From positions 186,001-250,000 of the forward strand of contig JAACJM010000041.1 of NCBI GenBank assembly GCA_013368315.1: a DNA stretch of 64,000 nucleotides, written 5' to 3'. The position numbers were made by a program, and so were the translations under genes. A model generated the notes under the pieces. That model was not told the origin of the DNA. It was given only the letters and a program-made list of their open reading frames with translations, and did no database searches. This document shows positions 45,158 through 55,586 of the stretch, piece by piece; position 1 is the stretch's first letter, and every line of letters begins with the position of its first letter. Source of the DNA: Tetrapyrgos nigripes. Taxonomy: Eukaryota > Basidiomycota > Agaricomycetes > Agaricales > Campanellaceae.

Positions 45158-47615
45158 ATGCCTCACCACCTTCACCCACCTTGTCCAGACAAGGAATGGA
45201 AGGAACATTACCACAGTGAGATTTGTTGGAACTGTCAGCAGAAGTGAGACTACATGGTTTCCAACTCTATGGAGAATTGGGGGAAAGTCTTTATATCGGT
45301 ACGTCTGGTTTTATATACATGCAGCAGCAGTTACTAAACATCTCTTTAAAGTGCAACCATTATGACAGTATCAGAGATAAACAGTGCAAGCATGATGCCA
45401 TCCACAGGTATGGGTCAGTTCCTGCATGGACACCTCGTCTGACTACTGGTAGGCATCAAAGCCAAACACGAACTCCACCCAGTCCTACACCTCAACTTCA
45501 TGCTCCACTCACTCCTCTACCCACTCAACCACATCCTCCTCCTGTTGCACCACCAACACCTGCAGCTCACACTCTGCCTCTGAGCCAGCATCCACATCAT
45601 CCAGGGCAGAAGTGTCAGAGTAGTGAGCTCTGCAGCAGCCAGCACATCAACATGACATGTCCACATGGTTTATGTGCTGCCCATTGCAGAAATGGGCCAC
45701 AGTGTCATCTCGCCACTCATGGTGGCAAATGGGCTACCTTTTCGACTGCTCCAGGCCCAACACAACCAGCTCCAGTGCAGCTGCCTCCTGTACCAGGTCC
45801 ATCACAGCCTCCTCCATCACAACCTCCTCCATCACAACCTCCTCCATCACAACCTCCTCCATCACAACCTCCTCCATCACAACCTCCTCCATCACAACCT
45901 CCTTCATCACAACCTCCTCCATCACAACCTCCTCCAGCTCCAGCACCTGCACCCACCCAGTCAGGTGCTAACCACAACCACATCATCACTGTGAACAAAG
46001 CGCTCCCAAACCCTCATTTCGCCTCTCACCTTACACCATTGTTCACTCAGCTCAAGGCAAACACTGAGGCTCAGTGTGTTGCCGATGACCAGATTCCATG
46101 ACCACATTGAGACCCAATGCCGGTCAGCCAATAGTCTCAGTGTCCTTTCTTGGACTTCTATGGAGGGTCCTGCTGCTTTTACCGTCCAGGAAGGCATTGC
46201 ACTACCCATGGTCAGGCTTACCCCTCAGCTCCTTGATGATGTGGACTTGCTGTCCACTGATGGATCTGTTCTAAGTTGGGTGTACGTTTACTGTCACTAG
46301 CTAGAGTTATGGTCACATGTTCGAGTGAATGATGTTGTCACCCTTACTCCACTTGACAATAACACATTGTTCATGCAAGCTGCCACTGTCACCGGCACCT
46401 GTCTTCGCTTCAAAGACCTACTCGTGCAAACATCTTGTGAGGCTGCTGAACCCTCCATCTGTAACATCAATAAGTCTCGCAAGGACATGCAGGACAGGTT
46501 GAATGGGCAGGAGCTGGGTACTGAGAGGAAGAAGGATGATATGAAGGAGAACACCTCTCTGAAGTCACAAGGGAAGGGGAGGGGAAGGCAAAGCATTCTT
46601 GAACCAGCTCCAATGACTCGACTCCAACTCCAATCCCCTAAGAGAAGAAACCGGTGAAGAAACGTCATCGTGGAAAACTCCCTACTCCTGATTTTTGTCT
46701 TCCCGAGGACTTTGATACATTTTTGCCATTGCCAGAGCACTGCTGTCATTCCCCAACTCAGTCTCCAACTTGGTCTCTATCACCTGATGACCAGTCTTTC
46801 CCACCACTTGACCCATTGTTGGACATGTTCATGTTCAAGGTCAAGGCTGAGCTGAAGACTCCTCCCCCATCTGCTGTACCTGTCATCAGCCAGTTGCCTA
46901 TCATCATTTCTGACTCTGATGATGGCGATGCCACTCCTACACTCCACCACTAGCACAGCTGTCTGGGCCTCACTACACTGCTTCTCCTTCACCTACTGGA
47001 AGTACCAGCACTGTTTCCAGGCCCACAATTCCTTTGGTCCACCTTCTTCTCCCAGCACAACCCATCATGTTGTCATCATCCTTTTCCAGCAATGCAGCTA
47101 CTTTGTCTTCCCATCAAGCATCAGCATCGGCTACTTCTGAAGGTGAAGATGAGGCAGAGAGTGAAGAGGAAGCAAGTGAAGACAAGCCCTGGAGAGTCAA
47201 GAAGTGGCCTGCCAATTACTTCACTTGTGATGTGGCTGTGGCTATTCAGAGGGGAGCTGGAAGGACAGTATTCCAGCAGCTGTTTCCTGGTGTTCACTAT
47301 GTGTCTAGCACCATTGCTGATGCATGTGCATGCTGGAAATCTTGTGCTCAGTCGACTAGGGATCAATATGAAGGCTACGGACAGAAGTGTATAGTGCTTT
47401 GTTCAAGGTTCATGAAGGCAGTACTGATGCCAAATGCCAAGCTAGCAAATGCTCTGAAGCAATCTCGGCAATGGGCAAAGTGGGACAAGAGCAAGGGCAA
47501 GCAAAAATTGACAGAGCCAGAGAGTGAAGAGGAGGAGCAGGAGAGGAGTGGTGAACTGGATGGGGATGGGGACAGTAATGGTAACGAAGACGAGGATGAG
47601 GATGAGGAATGTTGA
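45158..47615 (+). pseudogene. Accessory gene of the KDZ element, multiply frameshifted
   Basis: Starts at ATG 45,158 with a Cys/His-rich exon (PCPDKEWKEHYHSEICWNCQQ) ending at a GTGAGA donor at 45,244. Further downstream, a Pro/Gln-rich segment with a second Cys/His cluster (CPHGLCAAHCRNGPQC) carries a PPPSQ repeat. Coding then changes frame near 46,075, hits TAG at 46,298-46,300, and changes frame again near 46,655 and 46,950. The C-terminal part (47,034-47,615) has a conserved-looking domain (KKWPANYFTCDVAVAIQRGAG, FPGVHYVSSTIADAC) and an acidic tail (EDEDEDEEC). Similar proteins with W-P-.-.-Y/F-x-C/V-D domains accompany transposases in agaric genomes. It converges on the KDZ transposase, 180 bases away, so I infer both belong to one element. 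Confidence 0.6.
45808..45935 (+). repeat. 15-bp minisatellite coding for PPPSQ
   Basis: About eight tandem copies of CCTCCTCCATCACAA, in frame, inside the accessory gene. One copy has CCTTCATCACAA. Confidence 0.9.
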
Positions 47616-47798
47616 TGTGTACATGTTTCTGTGATACCTAGTGATACCTTTATACTGATACTGTTCCTGCGATACCTAGCAATACAATCCACCTTTGTGT
47701 AATCTTATCTTACAGACTCCGTGCAATTGCAGATTATATTGACAATACATCTTTGCAAAAAGTTTTGAATACACAAACATTGTGGCTACACTACTACA

Positions 47799-50713
47799 TC
47801 AAGGCCAATAAAATGGTTCATGACCGTCCTTCACTAGGCACTCCCATGTCATTCTGTTTCACATAATGACCATCTGATCCCAAAAAAAGTCATACTTGTC
47901 CTCACCCATCTCCCGACAAATAGAATGAAAACCCCCAGCCCAAACATTATTCTGCTCCACAATAGAACTGTTAAATTGCCACTACCCGTCTGGAGTCAAC
48001 AGCTTGGGAAAAGAGGCTGAGTTGCAGTTTGCCTGACAAAAGGTATCAGATGCCTTGTGCTTGGATTGAAAATGAAAAATGTTGACAGTGAGTCCAATGC
48101 CTTTGAAAACCTTGTCTGAGCTAAGATACAGTTGGTGTCGAAAAAGACGTGGTTCAGTGGTTGGTGTCCACAGTAAACATGTTTGACCATTTCCTAATTG
48201 TACAAACCACAATCAGTAATGACAAAATGAATTGAATGATTAAACATACTACAACAAATGGGATAGCTTCAGTGTTGTAGAAAATCTCCCTGGCAATGAT
48301 CATTCCACAACAAGCAACAAAGAATTCTTCATTGTGTGTGCGATTTCTCCCAAACCTGGCTATAATGTGTTTGACCTGCTTCTCAGAAAGGTGAACCTGC
48401 TCCACAACAGGACACCCATTGTCATCTAACAGATCCACCTCAACACCAGTGGCTGACTTGGGCACAAATACTGCTTCTTGGACAGTAACACTGCTACCCT
48501 CCTCAGCAACCTCACACTCGAACTGCTCCTCCTCAGCTCCATGATCCTCCATCAAGGCTTCCAATGATGTATCCTCAGCAACACCACTGTTAGGCTGTGA
48601 GACACGAGTGCGCTTGAGCTGTTCCTTGAGCTGAAATGATGCCTTGCCCTTTGCAATATACAGATCCTCGACTTGACTGTGAAGTGGCACTGGAAGCAAA
48701 TCCCTGTAAATACACTGCCATACAGGGGTATTACAGCAGCCTTACTACAAGTCATTCAATAAGTAATACACCTTACATTACAGGAGTATTACAAACACAT
48801 ATATTTTTCAGAACAATCCTGTAAGACTGCTGTAAATCAGGATGGATTACAGCAACATTTCAGTGTGACATAGTGTCACAGTAATACATTCTGTAATACT
48901 GCCAAGAAATACAGAGGTATTTCAGAGTGACACTCAAAGAAATTCCTGTAATTACCCTGCCATACAGGGGTATTACAGCAGCCTTATGACAAGTCCAAGA
49001 ATTTCTTCCAGTGTCACTCTGAAATACCTTTGTATTTCTCAACAGTATTACAGAATGTATTACTGTGACACTATGTCACACTGAAATGTTGCTGTAATCC
49101 CCCTTGCTTTACAGCAGTCTTACAGGATTGTTCTGAAAAATATATGTGTTTGTAATACTCCTGTAATGTAAGGTGTATTACTTATTGAATGACTTGTAGT
49201 AAGGCTGCTGTAATACCCCTGTATGGCAGCATATTTACAGGGATTTGCTTCCAGTGTGGATCTGCACAAGTCCAGCAGCGTTGAGGGACCATAACAACTG
49301 GTGCTGACCAGCTGTCAATAGCACACAGGTTGCCAAGGTTCACATGCACTGGGCAAAAGCAGTCACAGTTGTTCTCTCATGGGATCTTGCAGTTTGGTGA
49401 TGCACAAGTAGGCCATCCAACAGTGACACCATCAACAACAATGGCAGATACAGACTTTGCAGCTAAACAATATTGGTGAGTCCAGGTACCATACAGTACA
49501 AATAGAGATGACAACATATGCTGAGTTGCTGTTGCTGGATAAAATCTTACACATTTCTTACACCCATGCCTCAACTCCAGCTGCCCATATAACCTGATCC
49601 TATTGTTACGTGCTCGAATCGCATTGGTGAAGCGGTCCTTCCGCTCTCCATCATGAGGTACTACCAGCTGTGTAATCTGGTCACGATGGTCATCTAGTAA
49701 AGTGAGCAAAACAAAGCCATCATATACATGACAGTGGGTGAGAGCACCATGGAACTGTGCATTGTCAGCTGTGTGACAGTTTGTAGGGTCAGGAAATATG
49801 TATAGAGGTGACTTCTTCAGGTCCTGTGACAATGTGTAGGTGTGAGCACAGTTACTGGCTGACATCCTGGAGGAGCTTAAGTTCGTGAAGTGGGAGCAAG
49901 AAAGAGAAAAGACATACATGCAACATTCATATTGCACATCCAGAGACAGATTAGTGCAACCTCTGCAAACTGGTGTTCCCCAATCTGGAGGATGGTTGGT
50001 ACATGTTTGGTGTAGTAGTACCACTTGCAATCCTTCACGTAGTAGTCATGATGATAGTCAATATTGCACTCTGTCCATTAGATGAGCGACGCATAAAAAA
50101 TTGTCATAGAAGAAACATATGCACCTTGGCACTTCAACTGATAGTAGACAGTTAATACAGGGCCAGAAGACAGAGTGTACAGAGTGGTTTCATGGGATAC
50201 CACTTGCTGGAGCTTCTGTCGCTGCACTGTAGCACACCCAGCTGTAATACACTTGTGCACGGGAGGCCATATTGAATGTGGAGATGCTAAGAAAAACATT
50301 AGACAGAACAGGTAGCTCTAAAAGAGCTAGCACTCACTAAGCCCATTAGCCCTGCCCAGAGAACTGTACAATCCCTGACACCATTCAAAAGTTCCAAGAT
50401 GCACGTCCACCTTCCATATAGCATCACCCATGACATGCCAACAAGCCTGCACATCCTCCACCTCTATAGCACAGCACTTGCTCAAAAATGCCACTACATA
50501 GTCGGGAATGATTTTCGGTGCCTCTTCTAACAATATAGTGGATGGTTGGGCGAGAAGGATTTCATTCTTGAGGTGGGTTGCAAGGATGAAGAAAGAGACA
50601 AAGTGGAGAGGGGTTATCCGGGCAAACACATCACTGGCATTGATTAAGTCGTGTACAGACATAATACAGGGGTTTAGAGAAGTTACATAGAGCATTAGGG
50701 ATATGCAGGGCAT
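47799..50713 (-). pseudogene. KDZ transposase with CxC cysteine clusters, degenerate
   Basis: Minus strand from ATG 50,713. The N-terminal exon reads ATHLKNEILLAQPSTILLEEAP; next exons carry a CxC5/CxC6-like cluster (VHKCITAGCATVQRQ, EHQFAEVALICLW, HGCKKCVRFYP, VVDGVTVGWPTCASPNC, CDCFCPVHVNLGNLCAID). After the 569-bp MITE the frame continues as SFQLKEQLKRTRVSQPNSG, then GRNRTHNEEFFVACCGMIIA. An intron ends before MVKHVYCGHQPLNHVFFDTNC, which holds a candidate catalytic Asp; then NIFHFQSKHKASDTFC and NSSIVEQNNVWAGGFHSICRE with the conserved Glu. The product would excise KDZ elements. Defects: TGA at 49,377, a frameshift near 48,118, TAG at 47,982, TGA at 47,859, and the MITE. Family assignment rests on the order of motifs. 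Confidence 0.82.
48688..49256. mobile_element. Foldback MITE, 569 bp, CACTG termini and 3-bp duplication
   Basis: The element is almost one long palindrome: the left arm starts CACTGGAAGCAAATCCCTGT and the right arm ends with its reverse complement; arms of ~250 bases match closely and meet near 48,950-49,010. The flanks are TGG at 48,685-48,687 and 49,257-49,259. CACTR termini with a 3-bp target duplication are typical of the CACTA superfamily. Near the centre a second, shortened copy of the terminal sequence (AAATTCCTGTAATTACCCTG) suggests a nested copy or internal duplication. It interrupts the KDZ transposase frame, which is restored when the element and one TGG are left out. Confidence 0.9.
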
Positions 50714-51592
50714 GATGAAGAAGGCTGCGAGAGCCTCTAGCTACCTAGATGACGTGTCCCGGAAGACCCAGCAGACCCAGAACGTGACCCGGAGTCCCGG
50801 AATGTTGAGTTCTGACTTGTCCTCGACTGATTGGACACGTCGTATGCGGATGGGTCAAGGGAAAAATCAGAAACAAGTGCACGGAAGAATTGGGACCAAC
50901 TCATATAGCCACAGGCAGAAAGTGAGTGTAATCATGTTTAAAGTTTGTTTAAAATAGTCTAATTGTGAGTACTTCGCAGAGTCATTCACTTTCCTATATC
51001 TCTTCTCTCCGTCACATGGAATCCTCTCTCGGTTCGCACATCAATATGGTTTTACCATGGAGATCGAACCATCCTCACTCATGTTTCGTGATCCAGTCAA
51101 ACACCGGTGAAGACATGAGTATCCTTACAACCACACATTCTCTAACACATTGTCTTACTCCCATCTCTCACACATCCTTTCTCTTACTTCCTCCTCTAAC
51201 ACATCCTCTTACTCCCATCTCTCAAATTTATCTCCGTGTTTCAACTACATCTTTATATTCTCAGTTGTTATGTCCTTACTCCTTAGTTTTATTCTCTCAT
51301 TCGCTAGCCACTCACTCGAGAATCCTTTCGTTCACCCACCCTTCCCACCCTCTTCATTTTCACACCCGAGTAGAGGCAGACTTTTCCTGATGAGAGGGCT
51401 TTCTCCCAAGTGGTTTTCCCCCGCAGGTTTTTAATGTCATAGCCGTTCTCCTTCATCCTAATGTCATCTTCTTTCGGGCGACCTCTTTTAGAGGCCGCCG
51501 CGACACTCCTATACCATTACATCATGCTGACTCGCGGTCGAAGACGGAGCAATTAGACAACTCAGCCTCATTCTTCAGCCTCGTAATGGCTA
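50714..51592. other. Stretch without a supported gene; possible retroelement end
   Basis: Pyrimidine-rich sequence with a short tandem repeat (CTTACTCCCATCTCTCA twice, near 51,149 and 51,209). Near 51,390-51,440 TTTCTCCCAAGTGGTTTTCC and CGCAGGTTTTTAATGTCAT resemble retrotransposon LTR-flank sequence. No coding domain recognised. Confidence 0.3.
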
Positions 51593-51756
51593 AAGAAGGG
51601 AACAAATCTGCCAATGAGATGTCTCTTTCTCAATATGTCAGGTTTGCCTCAGCCCAAGCTGCAGCATCTCAAGTGGAGGAGAGTCAGGCAGAAAGTCAGG
51701 TTCACGAGGCCTCTGCCCGAGAAGAGGTTCAAGAGCTGCACATTCAGGAGATATAA
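51593..51756 (+). pseudogene. Orphan last exon of a 7TM-like membrane protein paralogue
   Basis: The frame ends at TAA 51,754-51,756 and reads ANEMSLSQYVRFASAQAAASQ, matching the polar tail of the 8.8-10.2 kb gene (TNEMSLSQSMRFPSAQLATSQ) at both DNA and protein level. It continues with an acidic end (EEVQELHIQEI) that the intact paralogue lacks. No upstream membrane-spanning exons are present; the sequence before ~51,590 is unrelated. So this is a truncated duplicate. Confidence 0.75.
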
Positions 51757-52916
51757 ACCCGTCGTTCTTCTTTTTCTCAGCGTCCTCCTGCAGTATTTAT
51801 TTATTCTTTTTCTGGAGTTATGTATGCAGTTCGAGTCCTTTCCCTTTTCTATCACACACATACTTTTCAGGCATTTGCCTGCTCTTTCCTTGTCCTTACT
51901 TCTTTGAAGTCATTGGTTGATCCCTCGTAGCGCTACAATAAAATGGCGACCCATCCCTGTAGTACGGTGCAGAAAAGGCTAGCTGTACCATTTCGACCAC
52001 TAGTTCAGTAATGTATAATGTAATGCCTAACGCAGGATTCTGAACTATGTCCTGATAAATTCAACGCATAGACATTTCTTCCTACTCTACTTTCAACATA
52101 TCTCTCCCAAGAATCCCAACATGACTATAAGGGGACAGTTTTGATGAAATCACATCAGAGCTAGTATCTTCTACCCATTTAAAACAAAATACACTGGTTG
52201 AGGTACATTTGGTGCGTTGCATTGCATGTGTACAAAAGAAAGAAAGTTGAGCAACGAGATCTTGAAAAGCGAGTCGTTTTGATAGACCCAGTCTGAGCCG
52301 AAATTTGTATGCGAGCGTACTTCCCCCTCTCTATATCCCCCCTTCGTCTCACCAGTTGTTCATGATCCCCGCTATCTCTCAAAACCTCTTTTCTCTCCAC
52401 CGCCATCGTAGTAGCCGGCGTTGGGGAGGAAAATGCCCTCATATGCTCCTCCCGCCCATTTTGATTGCCAAACGGATTCGAGGAAGAGAGAAGATAGGGA
52501 GTTTATCTCCGAGAAACTGGGGGATGTCCCATAGGAAAGAAAGCAACGCGAAGTAGGGAGGGAGAGGAATTTGGACGGGACGTCTAGACGTAGGAATGGT
52601 GTGTAGTATCTCTTCATTTTTATTCAATAGTGAAATCGTCCTATGTTCTAGAATTTATGAGTCGCCACGAAGGTAGTTGGCAAATTTTCTCATTCGAATC
52701 GCGTTTCTCCTCTGAAAAGGACGTTTGACTTGCGAGGCTAAGAGTGTAATAGGTAATAGGTAAACGAAGTGCTTAGTAAAGGTCAAAGTGAGTATCGAAG
52801 TTGCGAGCTTTGAAGGTACTAAGTAGTGAGTCAGTGGGCTATTAGCGATAAAGTCTAAGAACCTGACGGAAGGCGTTTATGCTTTGTGTCATCGTGTTGG
52901 GGTGGACATGAGTCGG
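51757..52916. other. Stretch without a supported gene
   Basis: Short frames only, no recognised repeat or RNA. Confidence 0.4.
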
Positions 52917-55400
52917 GGACAAAATGACATGGGAAGTTTTTTCTCCGCCAGCGCCGAGCGGCTGACGAGGCCGTTCCAAACCGCACCAGCTCGCCATGTT
53001 CTGCTATCTTTTTCTGAATGACATTCTGACTGTCCAAACGCCCACACGACTGCTCAATCGACAAGGGAAAGATTGCCAAGAGCGTTTGAGGGAAGAAAAA
53101 GGCCAGGACAAGAGGTACTCTCTCTCATTTAATGATTTATCTTCTCTTCGAAAGCCGTTGTCCTAAGTGTTTCGCCAGTGGTCAATGTGAACGACTCATT
53201 CTCCAATACACCAGCTCTATCCCGACCTCCACTTCAAAACCCTGCCTATCCCTACCGACGCGTGTGCCGAAGCCCGTTGCGGCTCACTAGGTCGTACAAT
53301 ATTCTGATGCAACAACGACGCAAAGCCTACCTCAGTAGTCTTTATCACAACGCCTATTCAAATCCCACTTCCAATCTGGCCTTCCGGGGACCGGCGAAGA
53401 GACCAATCAATAGTTATGTACTGGAACAGGAGGATATACTGTTTTAGAAGGCTTCGAAGATGGAAGGCAGGGAACTAGGGATACCGTCGGATGCGCGAGG
53501 TGGTACTAAGAGCAAGGGAAGGTGCGTCTATATTTTTTCTTCCTTCCTTTCTCCTTCTTCGGGGACAATTTTTCTCAAAAATGCAGATACCCGTTGTTGT
53601 CCTTCCTCTCATTCCAACTTCCAGTCTTACTCCGAGGTGTCTCGCTGCCAAACCCAACACACCGCGTCCCATTCACACCGTAAAATGTCCCATAGACGCT
53701 CTCATGCCCATCGTCTCTCCCTCACAGCAACATTTACTCAAGGTCGTACCCATGGATGTGTGTCTAGGAGCTGTCATGATACAGGCTATGCCTCTTGTAT
53801 AGAAGGCTCTAATTCGTCACCAACGAGTATACCTAGGTGACCGTCCACCACTACCTCTCAGCAGTGCGGTTCGTGGGAGGAAGTCTCCTTGTTCTTCTCC
53901 GTCGTCGTACACGACCACGACGTATTCGAACCGTCTAGCCAGGGCCTTCTACCACCCACCATGCCATGTTATCGTTCCTGCCAACGCAACGCTGTCCTGA
54001 GACCAGTTCTCCATTTCTCCCAAAGAGCACCCTGGCTCTTGCTCAAGGAAGAAAAAGGAGGATGTAGGCTTGCAAGCAGGGTTGGAGGTGGAAGAAGGCA
54101 TGGACATGGGTATAAAGGGCACGCCGTAAAGACTTATATCAATGTGGGCGGAAAGGTATGTTTCTTTCCGTTTTTTTAGTGGAAAATGAGTTGTTCCTCA
54201 ACAAAATCCCTCCTCTCCTTCCTCCCAGTCTCTATCCTCTACCATAGTCAACGGTCAACGATCAACCTCGATGACATAGGCTTACATTGCCTAAGCCTTA
54301 GTTGGTACAAATCTCGCGGGTCTGGGTTTAGGGCCGAGAGGGAAGTATTGCGGACGCGCGTACCGATATTAGAGGTCTGGTTCTTCCTATGTCTATTATG
54401 ACCGCGTCTGGCCCGGCTACATGCACACCCACATCCACGTTGTTGATTTCCAAAGCCAGGCCTGCTGGGGTGCTTTCTCTCACACCGTTCACACCGTTTC
54501 TTGCAACCCCTGCATGTACGTGCCCGCACCCAAACGATAGACTACAGTGCGAGGTCACGTCCATTTCTGCGCAACCCAAGAGGACCCGTGTCACGAGGGC
54601 GTAACTGCAGGCAAAGACAGAGGACACTGTCCAGTGCTTCCAGACGCAGCTGCAGCACAGGTGTACTCACTCTCATCATTGCCGAAGAAGGGGTGGGGAC
54701 GAAGAGAAGTCTTCCTGAAAACTCGCGTCATCACAATCCCATCATTCTACCACCCTGTTTCTTGTTCCTCCTCTACAGCTACTCCTTCTTCGGCTTCTTG
54801 GGGAACGGTTGCAAGGTTAACTTTGTACGGTGTACCGCAGTAGCGAGTCTCCTACAGGCTCGAGACAAAGAATCGGAGGATATATAGGGCTCAGATTTTA
54901 AGGGGGTATGAAGGAGAAAGAGGGAAGGGAGTCGTGCATGGGGATAAGACGAAGAAAGCAAAAAGGTGCAGAGAGGAACAGGAATAGGAAAATACAACAA
55001 GGCAAGTTCGTTCTCTTTTCTGACATCAAAACATATTATTTTCTAACGATGTTTTTAGTCAACAAATGTCTCGTGAGGAAGCTCAACCCAACATAACATA
55101 TAGTATGCATACAGAAGACTCAAAAGGCAACTCCCAGCCTGTGCCGCTGAGACTCTGCACCCCCGTCGTCCCTCCTCACGTACAGTCTACTATATACCTT
55201 CAACGCCAATGGACGCAGTCACGCAGTACGTCACCTCAATCGTTTCGGTATCATCAAGTAAGGCTTTTCCAACGTTGCCTACAATGCCAACGTGCCTGTG
55301 TACGTCATCCCAGGAAACTACGCAGAGGAAATGCCCTTCATTCTCGCAAGCAGGGAGGGGATGTCTCCCCAGAGTAGAGAGAGAACGACTGAGAGTGGAT
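52917..55400 (+). repeat. Inverted, diverged partner of 4.5-8.2 kb
   Basis: The reverse complement of 52,917-53,115 aligns with 7962-8172, and the reading VVPMDVCLGAVMIQA near 53,750 (+) matches VVSMGVCLGAVIIEA near 7290 (-). A further plausible match is a Ser/Thr/Pro-rich reading near 54,430 against the minus strand near 6880. Coding-like patches continue to ~55,390 (for example NVAYNANVPVYVIPGNYAEE near 55,280-55,340), but frames change repeatedly. Product unknown; probably a decayed gene duplicate or old element. Several GTRNGT donors occur, consistent with a former intron-containing gene. Confidence 0.45.
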
Positions 55401-55586
55401 AGATGAGACTGGGAAGCTTCGGGACTTAATAGTGTGAGAACGGGGAGCTGGACTGTTGCGACCAGTTTTCGGGCTTGTGTTCGTTTTCATGCTATGATTG
55501 TTTCTATTGGAATCGAGTTGGCCAGCTGGCCTTACATTACTTCCTTTGTACAGTCCCCGGTCACCGTGTATAACATTTCCAATATC

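Noticed and set aside
45717..45998. Gly/Cys-rich minus-strand frame (CDGGGCDGGG repeats)
   Set aside because: Antisense shadow of the PPPSQ minisatellite in the accessory gene.
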